From positions 25,221,407 through 25,285,406 of the forward strand of contig OX377205.1 of the NCBI GenBank assembly GCA_947396885.1: a DNA stretch of 64,000 bases, in the 5' to 3' direction. Below the pieces are notes generated by a model. It was not told where the DNA came from, did not search any database, and worked only from the letters and a program-made list of their open reading frames with translations. This document shows positions 59,401-60,517 of the stretch, piece by piece. A program made the translations under genes and the position numbers. Each line of letters starts with the position of its first letter. Position 1 is the stretch's first letter. This DNA comes from Heligmosomoides polygyrus polygyrus (taxonomy: Eukaryota > Nematoda > Chromadorea > Rhabditida > Heligmosomidae).

Positions 59401-59600
59401 CTAGAAACAGTTGCTCATATCTTACTGAGAACCTGACTTACTTCAGTCGTTTGGATTTCACAAATCGCCACCACTACTAACCTGCCTCAGACGACGGTTT
59501 CGTGATAATCTTCAATAGGAAAGAATTAGCCGTGTCTTCGTTTTCCGTCAAAAAATGAATGACTTACCAAAAGCAGAGCGACAAGGGGTAGCATCCGCAT
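7861..59600 (-). CDS. Secreted triple-CAP-domain ASP (SCP/TAPS) gene, 18 exons
   Basis: The product should be a secreted activation-associated protein of the CAP superfamily; such proteins are released by infective hookworm larvae and their exact role is unsettled. The coding exons join as 59568-59600, 59482-59509, 59255-59400, 49094-49195, 48885-49022, 48738-48826, 48506-48642, 34669-34769, 33735-33835, 32610-32742, 30635-30738, 18237-18388, 15288-15489, 14597-14675, 9754-9887, 8318-8422, 8121-8206 and 7861-7972, all on the complement. Total length is 1982 nt, about 660 residues. Residues 1-20 form a signal peptide. Domain 1 spans about 24-224, domain 2 about 225-421, an Ala/Thr linker about 422-467, and domain 3 about 470-660. 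All junctions are GT/AG and phase-compatible, but exon 16 seems to lack one base. Four introns exceed 4 kb and are packed with transposons. The CAP family call is firm; treating all three domains as one transcript is inferred from phase and order. Confidence 0.85.
8121..8206 (-). CDS. CAP gene exon 17 (domain 3, MAW/CxxxC core)
   Basis: Acceptor TTTTAG and donor GTACTA bound an exon reading MAWATTYRLGCGVQRCGSNT followed by VVVCRYAP. This matches the MAW.T..GCGV..C...VVC.Y.P signature of ASPs and is the clearest family evidence in the gene. It ends in phase 2 and joins exon 18 to give YAPRGNIV. Confidence 0.93.
8318..8422 (-). CDS. CAP gene exon 16 (domain 3), probable 1-nt frameshift
   Basis: The frame reads ..SSPVAAKMRNWATSGEDFDK, which fits the helix with a conserved Trp (compare AAINDWRTKA in exon 10), and then meets a TAA. 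Moving by one base gives KLNLRQSAPYM, which leads straight into the MAW of exon 17 in the right phase. The length is 105 nt where 106 would keep phase, so one base appears to be missing near the AAACAAAG run at about 8355-8365. The acceptor (ATGCAAG) is weak, so the 5' edge is uncertain. Confidence 0.6.
8636..9450. repeat. GC-rich block inside intron 15, unidentified
   Basis: About 800 bases are much richer in G+C than the surroundings, with sharp edges and internal short repeats (ctcactacg, cgcggggt, cctccat types). No frame has a recognised domain. It resembles a fragment of a mobile element leader more than host DNA, but I cannot name it. Confidence 0.4.
9573..9708. mobile_element. MITE with GGCC ends and TTA target duplication
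   Basis: The left end ggcctttgctatacc and right end ggtataacataggcc are near-complementary, and pairing continues through the gctcacccc / ggggtgagc stretch. TTA flanks both sides (9570-9572 and 9709-9711). A 3-bp TWA duplication and GGCC termini point to a PIF/Harbinger-like non-autonomous family. Confidence 0.65.
9754..9887 (-). CDS. CAP gene exon 15 (domain 3, LE..A and GEN motifs)
   Basis: Acceptor TTTTTAG opens an exon reading KYDRGLEMLAQNYADRCP and, further on, RPDNGENVKIIPSNTI. Both the YD..LE.LAQ.YA..C helix and the GEN motif are classic CAP features. Donor GTACTA at 9748-9753 gives phase 2, matching exon 9 of domain 2. A second possible donor at 9726-9731 would add YYDAVIS. Confidence 0.88.
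10230..11370 (+). pseudogene. Jockey/CR1-like non-LTR reverse transcriptase relic
   Basis: Plus-strand frames give GGVPEG near 10330, MFADEIKIIR near 10450 (for the usual FADDIKI), WELPLAEEK near 10545 and AYTRAYNTYVRSILELGTTV near 10780, in the order expected of a jockey/CR1-type RT. The block matches the better kept copy at 18735-21060. It ends in an AAAT-repeat tail near 11349-11370. Many stops are present, and a hairpin interrupts the region between the GVPQG and FADD motifs. Confidence 0.75.
11560..12890 (+). pseudogene. RTE-clade retrotransposon 3' half, degenerate, holding a SINE
   Basis: After the SINE at 11705-11955 the plus strand reads VIVQSLEWEERASFEG and FADDIALFSHTT with one frame change (12000-12140), then GHIWRKDDGWVKRGLE near 12640-12680 and a broken LDDAG.ITN tail. 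These are the RT FADD box and the C-terminal WAGH..R..DRW region of RTE elements. Frame shifts are frequent and no open frame survives. It lies in intron 14 of the CAP gene, opposite in strand. Confidence 0.65.
11705..11955 (+). mobile_element. tRNA-derived SINE copy 1
   Basis: It carries the family landmarks in order: gcgtagcgcagacgg (A box), ctggttcggatttcccgccc (B box), gaataaagcgctgac, and the tail-side atgcgtggcgcatccca. TGAATAAG occurs on both flanks (11697-11704 and 11956-11963), consistent with a target duplication. Confidence 0.8.
13490..13919. mobile_element. Foldback element with about 110-bp inverted arms
   Basis: The left arm starts tttcttgtgtgccgaacg and the right arm ends cgttctgcgcacaagaaac. 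The arms stay alignable through gtttcgac..cgtcgtctt and the gtgcaagg/atattga region, and again inside at gagggataaac / gtttatccctc. TAA borders both ends. No coding content. Confidence 0.7.
14470..14497. repeat. AAAT microsatellite
   Basis: A run of about seven AAAT units. Similar shorter runs at 11349, 50793 and 58510 often mark 3' tails of non-LTR elements in this window. Confidence 0.8.
14597..14675 (-). CDS. CAP gene exon 14 (domain 3)
   Basis: Acceptor TTCCTTATAG and donor GTATGA bound an exon reading QLLATGQVVNGRTGQNCGTG then MNIYQM. It follows HNNRR of exon 13 and precedes KYDRGLE of exon 15, giving the standard HN..R..LA.G...NG...G....NM order. The phases fit on both sides. Confidence 0.9.
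14900..15189 (+). mobile_element. tRNA-derived SINE copy 2 with 16-bp target duplication
   Basis: A well preserved copy running from gggcgcgtgtag, through the B-box region ggttcggatttcccgcccagg, to a (cctttat)n tail. ATCCTATTTCTATTAT stands perfectly repeated at 14884-14899 and 15190-15205. It sits in intron 13 of the CAP gene. Confidence 0.93.
15288..15489 (-). CDS. CAP gene exon 13 (Ala/Thr linker and start of domain 3)
   Basis: The exon encodes about 45 residues made almost only of Ala and Thr (DTTAAATTTAAASTAATTT and so on), then MESGPMTQAIRDRVLEIHNN. A flexible linker followed by MT..IRD..LE.HN is how ASP CAP domains begin. The repeat-like codon use makes several frames look open; the protein frame is fixed by phase with exons 12 and 14. 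Donor GTATCA; acceptor ATTGAG is unusual but has AG. Confidence 0.88.
16195..17010 (-). pseudogene. Jockey/CR1-like RT C-terminal relic
   Basis: The minus strand reads WANKWGLPLSKEKTKVYYL, AYSIAGVEIVSIVQENTDLG, FDKHCEFISQRAT, and further left YVRP- and GFLYDAIP-like pieces. The order matches the RT thumb and tail of the copy at 18735-21060. Several frame breaks. It occupies intron 12 of the CAP gene. Confidence 0.75.
17828..17915 (-). mobile_element. SINE 3'-end fragment, diverged
   Basis: On the plus strand, agacggtgtcactcaatcc, then ggatgcgccacgcactacac and ggatatcgttgaggc, mirror the complement of the SINE 3' part. The head is missing or unrecognisable. Confidence 0.55.
18237..18388 (-). 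CDS. CAP gene exon 12 (Cys-rich hinge of domain 2)
   Basis: Acceptor TTTACTTTCAG opens PALNSQLYPPGTGNDGCTDP and then ADC..., PGSTC... and ...QGLCSAGAAFA, closed by donor GTACGT. The C..DC......C......GLC spacing copies the hinge after domain 1 (exon 7). It enters with one base and leaves in phase 1, exactly as exons 11 and 13 need. Confidence 0.88.
18735..21060 (-). pseudogene. Jockey/CR1-like non-LTR retrotransposon, 5'-truncated, nearly intact RT
   Basis: Reading leftwards from 21060: an endonuclease tail (MLDLLFTNELG, GTSDHATILF), a connector (ESGNKLAFYKFINSK, 20497-20258), then an RT frame open from about 20240 to 18739. The RT has NNYRPVSITSVF, HGFRKGRSTETHIL, YFDFEKASDRASHK, SGVPQGGVLSPLLF, KLFADDIKIF and the thumb ending ..FVHLKC. 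The usual KAFD motif reads KASD here. Frame breaks occur near 20240 and 20510. The first two thirds of the endonuclease are missing at the 5' end, a common result of incomplete target-primed reverse transcription. It is inactive but young enough to keep a 500-codon frame. Confidence 0.88.
21268..21342 (-). repeat. tRNA-like sequence (tRNA pseudogene or SINE head)
   Basis: The minus strand shows GGTGTAGTGGCGTAAAGCAC (A-box-like) followed at tRNA-like spacing by CCGGGCTCGAATCCTG (B-box-like). The acceptor arms do not pair well, so it should not be counted as a working tRNA. It is a different family from the abundant SINE. Confidence 0.5.
21343..22617. other. Intronic DNA without recognised element
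   Basis: No protein motif, tRNA or terminal repeat is recognisable. It lies in intron 11 of the CAP gene between the jockey/CR1-like element and the 6.5-kb inverted-arm element. Confidence 0.4.
23820..25950. repeat. Tandem array, about 15 copies of a 146-bp unit
   Basis: The phrase cgctcagtctacaagctgtc returns every 146 bases from 23820, with one copy a base short near 25320. Units differ at a few positions (tctgtcaaaac or tctggtagaact; ggcgcactcc or ggagcactcc), which give higher-order patterns. The many short reading frames here are repeats of one another in both directions and are not genes. The last units (from about 25660) are the most diverged. Confidence 0.95.
26398..26675 (+). mobile_element. 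tRNA-derived SINE copy inside the inverted-arm element
   Basis: It runs from gcgtgatagcgcagtcg, through cctggttcggatttcccgc, to tttatcgctatcc. TATTTTTGC flanks it at 26389-26397 and 26676-26684. Confidence 0.85.
29104..30634. other. Intronic DNA without recognised element
   Basis: No supported gene. At 29235-29330 lies a run of degenerate copies of a motif like cttttcaa.tcaaactgaaca, also seen elsewhere in the window. Confidence 0.4.
30635..30738 (-). CDS. CAP gene exon 11 (domain 2, CxxxxC core)
   Basis: Acceptor TTGTTTTCAG and donor GTAAGT bound MIYYKSTKFGCANKDCAAAG followed by a stretch ending AVVCVFDN. This aligns with exon 17 (MAWATTYRLGCGVQRC..VVVCRY) and exon 6 (MINVKTLTMACSKLKC). 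It starts in phase 0 and ends in phase 2, as those two do. Confidence 0.9.
30986..31196 (-). mobile_element. SINE copy, partial and diverged
   Basis: On the plus strand, ctacacaatgactttcagtg, gtggaaggcttggttggc and tgggcgggaaactcgaaccg are the complement of the SINE middle and B box. No clear target duplication. Confidence 0.75.
31200..32609. other. Intronic DNA, nothing recognised
   Basis: Several frames up to about 100 codons exist but show no family motif or usable splice context. It is intron 10 of the CAP gene. Confidence 0.4.
32610..32742 (-). CDS. CAP gene exon 10 (domain 2)
   Basis: Acceptor TTTCGTTTTCAG and donor GTACGC bound TIQTALKPDQLIDAAINDWR and then a segment ending SNQNLESFAN. 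It leads into MIYYKS of exon 11 exactly as DFAQ leads into MINVKT in domain 1. The single leading base completes a codon split in exon 9. Confidence 0.9.
33735..33835 (-). CDS. CAP gene exon 9 (domain 2)
   Basis: Acceptor TTTCCTTTAG opens EWDPLLEEAARVLVSICRDA, the WD..LEE.A.....C helix of CAP proteins, and the exon ends SSFNMY with donor GTAAGC. Phase 0 in and phase 2 out fit exons 8 and 10. Confidence 0.9.
34669..34769 (-). CDS. CAP gene exon 8 (start of domain 2)
   Basis: Acceptor CGATTTTCAG and donor GTGGGT bound AYYLDRLNQIRSNVAKNTPG followed by ..SQQMFAL. It parallels SYHNDLRSQVALG...NMYQL of exon 3. It enters in phase 1 from exon 7, over a 13.7-kb intron; an extra small exon between them cannot be excluded. 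Confidence 0.82.
35030..35740 (-). pseudogene. Possible LTR-retrotransposon (BEL/Pao-like) pol relic
   Basis: Minus-strand frames of 115 and 69 codons (35382-35035 and 35731-35522) carry stretches such as SPSAAVAVLYARVFIPDEI that recall the RNase H part of BEL/Pao pol, and QVQAYAKFLWAIDRLVTKV. No protease, RT core or LTR was found. The assignment is weak. Confidence 0.25.
36966..38155 (+). mobile_element. mariner element with both inverted ends and TA duplication
   Basis: GACTGTCGCAAAATTAATC at 36966-36984 is matched by its complement at 38137-38155 with one difference. TA flanks both ends (36964-36965 and 38156-38157). The length of 1190 bp is close to normal for mariner. The transposase starts at 37149 (MNQRDYRVILLYEFKLGHFA) with the N-terminal helix-turn-helix, shifts frame near 37320 (HHSTVARDWAEIGKVEK follows), and further on shows DNARPHTSE near 37815. 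Stops and shifts make it inactive; the ends may still be mobilisable. Confidence 0.92.
38160..39911. other. Intronic DNA with one arm of a long inverted repeat
   Basis: No gene recognised. About 39040-39300 is the complement of the region near 44590-45125, including gcatagaccaggggtgtgcg and strings of cgtaaatcgtaa. Degenerate tttcaaatcaag-type repeats lie at 39465-39545. Confidence 0.5.
39901..39911. repeat. Target-site duplication of RTE copy A (left)
   Basis: AGCACTTCTGT here recurs at 43070-43080, directly bounding the element. Confidence 0.9.
39912..39975 (+). ncRNA. HDV-like self-cleaving ribozyme at RTE 5' end (copy A)
   Basis: The first 64 bases of the element fit the nested double pseudoknot of HDV-like ribozymes. 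P1 is CCCCTTC (39912-39918) with GAAGGGG (39939-39945). P2 is GTGCC (39921-39925) with GGCAC (39971-39975). P3 is ACC/GGT around loop TCACCGC. P4 is CATCAC-TTT-GTGATG (39950-39964). J4/2 is GCTAAC, with C39966 in the place of the catalytic cytosine. Cleavage would fall just before 39912, the exact boundary with the target duplication. HDV-like ribozymes are known at the 5' ends of R2 and RTE elements, where they free the element RNA from a host transcript. Confidence 0.85.
40005..42476 (+). CDS. RTE endonuclease-reverse transcriptase, copy A, main frame
   Basis: The 823-residue frame starts MYGRLSCIPGQEHVS. Its first 90 residues are a low-complexity leader. An APE-like endonuclease follows (TYNCRSIAS about 83, IALQETKG about 110, VVGDFNAIVG about 220, SEIDHVLTNR about 285, GSDHRLVRAKL about 312). 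The reverse transcriptase comes next, with APGPDGI, NNYRPISLLSVVYK, EQAGFRKDFS, FVDYRKAFDSVE, GVRQGDTISPKLF and RFADDIVLIS. It stops after YVYLGR, where a frame change moves to the next frame. Key endonuclease and RT residues are present. The enzyme would nick target DNA and copy its own RNA there. Confidence 0.93.
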   Translation: MYGRLSCIPGQEHVSNQTTGTAQTTKPAPQSSARRRWTSTTSVASTSGEGPSNLGVKLSGRHWNRTTGNSLPPRHGNCLFVCTYNCRSIASEQDLRTLLYRSRNIKYDVIALQETKGRTETIRRTDHNELLIIGAKVDRKNIGGVGFLVNSTVHHLVDSHKIISPRVAVLRLETKDQGTISIINGYAPTSAATDEEKEEFYKLFERTVNDEKSYYKVVVGDFNAIVGTNDHDEWRLGPHGTSSGNENGERLIDFLSACRLYHGNSMFKKPSNRRWTWESPNGETRSEIDHVLTNRRWSLFDVSVLPSFDTGSDHRLVRAKLTLKKRMFKRDTHKPAPVRIPTFKSEELEYAIKSYDWNLLEDPSEDYDLLSKGLLKCASSSCEATSPSASRLNAHAIKLLEQRRAVKLDPNASHLEKVTISKACRIAVKESIQAYRRLKLLEAAGKGSSIKRCKRDLCDQKARMSALVDKDGTTQTSRRAMDAIVQEFYTDLFRSSITVPKCLMPPAEEVPPILESEVAHAIRRMKLSTAPGPDGISADLLRAGGSAICSLLAKHFNHYLRLGRIPDSWKESKTVLIFKKGQQEDINNYRPISLLSVVYKIFTKILLNRMERCLDEYQPVEQAGFRKDFSCMDHIQTVSQLIERSREYHLPLVLVFVDYRKAFDSVEINAILNALVNAGIPSPYIRLLDECFSNTSTTIQLFDRKLKIPIGKGVRQGDTISPKLFTAALQDAMKDLNWDDKGYLVDGKRISNLRFADDIVLISTSTAEVEEMLNEFNVAGMKFGLDMNMPKTQFMVNQWCDTRLVRLNGVALQQVDFYVYLGR
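42473..43024 (+). CDS. RTE C-terminal region, copy A, split off by frameshift
   Basis: The 183-codon frame (MNMDNDLAPEIARRRRAAWA ... RWAGHLLRRKDDRWS ... LGRPPTRWAD ... VWKSCGPR-stop) continues the RT protein after YVYLGR. It overlaps the upstream frame by four bases (ATGA). In relatives YVYLGR and NM.NDL are adjacent in one protein, so I read this as a small indel and not a programmed junction. The function of this C-terminal region of RTE proteins is poorly known. Confidence 0.85.
   Translation: MNMDNDLAPEIARRRRAAWAAFSSIREVTDQVKDPGLRASIFNASVLPAMCYATETWPDNKTIARAMQTTNRALERCLLRTSLRQQWQEGLRSSELREKSQLADPLQYMKKSKYRWAGHLLRRKDDRWSFRVTEWLPRDHKRPLGRPPTRWADSFSRSFRERSLPHWMQAARDRAVWKSCGPR
43276..43593 (+). 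mobile_element. SINE copy, strongly diverged
   Basis: gagaagtcggaggagg, gcctgggaaggataaaacac, tggcgcatctcaaac and tgccttgtcctttatc follow the SINE order, but the B box is degraded. No target duplication seen. Confidence 0.7.
43600..45130. other. Intronic DNA with second arm of a long inverted repeat
   Basis: From about 44500 the plus strand shows cgtaaatcgtaaatcg-type strings, then tacgcacacccctggcatag, and near 44910-45125 two diverged copies of a cttgtacagccc-containing segment. These are the complement of 39040-39300. No gene recognised. Confidence 0.55.
45142..45440 (-). mobile_element. tRNA-derived SINE copy with 11-bp target duplication
   Basis: A full copy on the minus strand; ATAAAGAGCTA stands at 45131-45141 and 45441-45451. 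The plus strand begins with the complement of the tail (ataaaggataaggataaagg) and ends with the complement of the head (cgcctcctccgactgcgcc). Confidence 0.93.
46252..46567 (+). mobile_element. SINE copy inserted in the Tc1-like transposase
   Basis: The copy splits the codons of EKLFAVEQT|YNHRN; the 12-base TATGTCTGCTCA is repeated at 46240-46251 and 46568-46579. A box: tgtagcgcagtcgg near 46258. B box: ggttcggatttcc near 46312. The tail is a cctttat repeat. Relative to other copies it has about 20 extra bases (ccaaataataaagtgggatc) after cacgacatcccg. Confidence 0.95.
46654..46844. repeat. Near-perfect 190-bp palindrome
   Basis: Arms of about 93 bases pair with each other at roughly nine in ten positions around a four-base centre (ttatctga-aaag-tcagataa at 46739-46758). 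They include the long block gtaactttaacggagaattg and continue to cctgggg / cccccagg at the rims. It lies between transposase pieces that are contiguous in relatives, so it was inserted or arose there. Confidence 0.9.
47658..48144 (+). mobile_element. 5'-truncated RTE insertion starting with a snap-back hairpin
   Basis: TCTCTAGAGATC flanks it at 47646-47657 and 48145-48156. From 47700 it reads RPVATYGAECWPVTKEIESR and continues in one frame to ..DPATKRDKR-stop at 48120, the C-terminal part of an RTE polyprotein, then a gat-repeat tail. In front, 47657-47699 is an exact inverted copy of 47711-47753. A different RTE family from copies A and B. Confidence 0.92.
48506..48642 (-). CDS. CAP gene exon 7 (Cys-rich hinge of domain 1)
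   Basis: Acceptor TATTTAG opens RLKEGDEIYEDGAACTKNAD, then a C.....C...SGLC pattern and AVEVSTTNP, closed by donor GTAATC. IYE.G..C....DC.......C....GLC is the standard ASP hinge. It ends in phase 1, compatible with exon 8. Confidence 0.9.
48738..48826 (-). CDS. CAP gene exon 6 (domain 1, C...C core)
   Basis: Acceptor TTGACAG and donor GTGGGT bound MINVKTLTMACSKLKCSDTL followed by AIAACIYDQP. It is the diverged counterpart of exons 11 and 17. A second GT six bases to the left (GTATTT) is possible, but this donor gives the phase shared with the other domains. Confidence 0.85.
48885..49022 (-). CDS. CAP gene exon 5 (domain 1)
   Basis: Forty-six codons in phase 0 start CDTYNYSWSVTTPSDFLLHS, contain VWQSQYAD and end SYIPDFAQ with donor GTGGGT. 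The position before the M...T..C block and the ending FAQ match exon 10 (..ESFAN). Confidence 0.85.
49094..49195 (-). CDS. CAP gene exon 4 (domain 1)
   Basis: Acceptor GAATTTAG opens TWSCSLEQTLSNAIQGCPSS and continues to EYGLNVKMY with donor GTTTAC. The WSC.LE......C helix corresponds to EWDPLLEEAA (exon 9) and KYDRGLEMLA (exon 15). Exon 3 lies 10 kb upstream across a transposon-filled intron. Confidence 0.88.
49478..49714 (+). pseudogene. RTE C-terminal fragment
   Basis: The plus-strand frame ends RVPRARRIVWSILARDRDEW and RSLEQLDDQGDDN-stop. R...W..LARDR.EW followed by a short acidic tail is the usual end of RTE polyproteins in nematodes. Nothing upstream continues it. Confidence 0.6.
49779..50043 (+). 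mobile_element. tRNA-derived SINE copy
   Basis: gcgcgcgtatagcgcagtcgg head, ggttcggatttccctctcag B-box region, tcattgtatggctaaatgc middle and a shortened end at ccctttatccttta. The tggcgcatccc motif is missing through a small deletion. Confidence 0.85.
50324..50602 (-). mobile_element. tRNA-derived SINE copy
   Basis: Full copy on the minus strand. ACTACAGTTTA at 50313-50323 and ACTGCAGTTTA at 50603-50613 look like a target duplication with one change. Confidence 0.9.
51084..51198. mobile_element. GGCC-ended MITE
   Basis: ggcctatattatacttcgg at the left and ccgaggtataacataggcc at the right pair; the core repeats the gacagtgttg theme. TAA follows the right end. Closely related to the copy at 53676. 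Confidence 0.75.
51364..51745 (+). mobile_element. Two SINE fragments
   Basis: 51364-51425 is a SINE head (gggcacgtgtagcgcaatcgg to cgcccgata). 51590-51745 is a diverged middle (caagccaaccgagtcatcc, ccagacttgtatgggaag). The 165 bases between them are not SINE-like, so this is either one copy with an insertion or two separate pieces. Confidence 0.65.
51988..52454. mobile_element. GC-rich foldback MITE, GGCC ends and TAA duplication
   Basis: ggccggggacatactttcat at the left and the complement of ..gggaagtatgcacgaggcc at the right are inverted ends; TAA flanks both (51985-51987 and 52455-52457). Inside, a second inverted pair (ggcccccacagagttctgcgg near 52146 with ccgcagaactctgggggcc near 52266) forms a strong stem. 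No coding content. Confidence 0.75.
53086..53280. repeat. 41-bp self-complementary tandem repeat, locus 1
   Basis: The unit gaatgttcaaaaaatcgcg followed by tttttcgaatgtattcgaattc repeats about four times with drift. It is rich in the palindromes ATTCGAAT and GAATTCGAATTC. The same unit recurs at 56640-56885. Confidence 0.88.
53676..53795. mobile_element. GGCC-ended MITE with TAA duplication
   Basis: gggctatgttatacttcggc at the left pairs with gccgatgtataccataggcc at the right; TAA stands at 53673-53675 and 53796-53798. It shares its core with the copy at 51084. Confidence 0.78.
53800..56620. other. Intronic DNA, mostly unassigned
   Basis: No recognised gene. A short coding-like 42-bp repeat lies at 55350-55480 on the plus strand. 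The rest shows no motif I can name. It belongs to intron 3 of the CAP gene. Confidence 0.4.
55350..55480 (+). repeat. Three 42-bp repeats in one open frame
   Basis: The plus strand encodes SPITLNDDFGTSSES, TCTLGDEYGTFSES and PYTLDDAFGTFSES in succession, then PST-stop. The frame is open from 55235. The changes between units keep the 14-residue pattern .TL.D..GT.SES. No family recognised, no splice evidence examined further. Confidence 0.5.
56640..56885. repeat. 41-bp self-complementary tandem repeat, locus 2
   Basis: The same unit as at 53086-53280 (gaatgttcaaaaaatcgcg..), about five copies with drift, and the same edge phrases aaattgcgggtattcgaa and ccattcgaatattcgaaaat. Confidence 0.88.
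56970..57240 (-). pseudogene. Jockey/CR1-like RT C-terminal fragment
   Basis: The minus strand reads IKAFKIYVRSIVEAVTTVFH, LLQSVENSFTKKLTIRCF and IPCARTQTGSL, matching YKIYVRPLFEYGTCVFYP..VQNNFTRKVFIRAL of the copy at 18735-21060. Confidence 0.72.
57848..58140 (+). mobile_element. tRNA-derived SINE copy with target duplication
   Basis: Full copy. CTTACTGTTAGGT (57835-57847) and CTTACTGCTAGGT (58141-58153) form a 13-base duplication with one change. Confidence 0.92.
58540..59060 (-). pseudogene. Jockey/CR1-like RT core fragment
   Basis: The minus strand shows RAFDSVRVKN-like, FSGAPRGGVLSSIRFLLF, SLPNYFNSLRIKCKMYAGDV and QSIQSAIDFV, the GVPQG and FADD region of a jockey/CR1-like RT with damage (YAGD for FADD). 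Confidence 0.7.
59255..59400 (-). CDS. CAP gene exon 3 (start of domain 1)
   Basis: Acceptor CTGTTTCTAG opens FGCNLNDVTDEEREQTLSYH, then NDLRSQVALG and GPAANMYQL, closed by donor GTAAGA. This is the opening helix of a CAP domain with its HN..R..LA-type motif. The first two bases complete an Ala codon begun in exon 2. Confidence 0.92.
59482..59509 (-). CDS. CAP gene exon 2 (28 nt)
   Basis: The small exon encodes IITKPSSEA plus one base, between acceptor CCTATTGAAG and donor GTTAGT. It is needed to link exon 1 (phase 0) with exon 3 (two leading bases). It would hold the end of the signal peptide and its cleavage site. Confidence 0.75.
59568..59600 (-). CDS. CAP gene exon 1 (signal peptide start)
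   Basis: MRMLPLVALLL followed by a strong donor GTAAGT: a short basic start and a hydrophobic core, as in a signal peptide. A second ATG two codons in could also start. An upstream ATG in another frame does not give a secreted product. Confidence 0.82.
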
Positions 59601-59635
59601 ATCGCCTATTCGTTGATTTCATAACGTGCGTATGG

Positions 59636-59643
59636 CTTATATA
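59636..59643 (-). promoter_or_regulatory. TATA-like box of the CAP gene
   Basis: The minus strand reads TATATAAG about 36-43 bases before the start codon, which would place transcription only some ten bases upstream of it. Nematode genes often use trans-splicing, so the promoter call is tentative. Confidence 0.5.
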
Positions 59644-59981
59644 CAGTTGTCTGCGTGACATTCATAACATGATGGTGTGCATCGTTGTGTGCTTCTGCAC
59701 TCCTGGTACATTTGGCTTTCAATCTCGCTGATCTGGCTAGCCTGTCCACTCGAATTTTGCCGAAGTTTCAATACATTGCGCCAACGTTAACCTCCATATG
59801 ACGGTTAACCTCCATGTGATGATGACCTCGGTGTTCAAAAAAATCAGCCTTCGGTGGTTTCTCAACATAGTTCTTAGTTCTTGTAACTTTCTCCTCTGAA
59901 TCTATCCCTCTGTCGGTAGCATTTTCACATCCAATTGGACACTTCTCAAATCAAATTGAACACTCTTCTAGGCTAACCTAA

Positions 59982-60273
59982 AGGATAAGGATAAAGTGCG
60001 ACGTTACTCACTTCCTTTTAGTATGCGCCACGCACTATACTTCTACGGGACATCGTGGAGATTTGAATGCGTATTTGGCAATACACTGATTTGCGGTGGC
60101 AAGCCGATGAACAAGTCAGCGCTTCATCCTTCCCAGACAAATCTAGCACCAATCCACCGATCCCTGAGTGATGGAAGGCTTGGTTTACCTGGACGGGAAA
60201 TCCGAACTAGGAACCTGGTATCCGATGCACGCGACAGCCGGCACTTCCCCCGGCCGCGCTACATGCGCCCCTA
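59982..60273 (-). mobile_element. tRNA-derived SINE copy upstream of the CAP gene
   Basis: Full minus-strand copy, moderately diverged. GCTAACCTAA (59972-59981) and GCTAGCCTAA (60274-60283) suggest a duplication with one change. Confidence 0.85.
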
Positions 60274-60424
60274 GCTAGCCTAAGACTTTTGAATCAAATC
60301 GAACTCTTTTAAATCGAAATGAGCTTCTTCGACATTAAATTAGACACTCTCCAAAAAAATTTTTGTTCAAGGAAAATTGTAGTATAGCTTTTTTGAAATC
60401 CTTGAATTTACTTGTCCTATAAGT

Positions 60425-60488
60425 CCCCTTCATGTGCCACCTCACCGCGGTGAAGGGGTGAACATCACTTTGTGATGGCTAACGGCAC
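60425..60488 (+). ncRNA. HDV-like self-cleaving ribozyme at RTE 5' end (copy B)
   Basis: Base-for-base the same as 39912-39975, including the P1, P2, P3 and P4 pairings and the GCTAAC joining segment. Its first base again directly follows the target duplication. Confidence 0.85.
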
Positions 60489-60517
60489 AAACGGTCACGC
60501 AGTACGCGACGCTTGTC

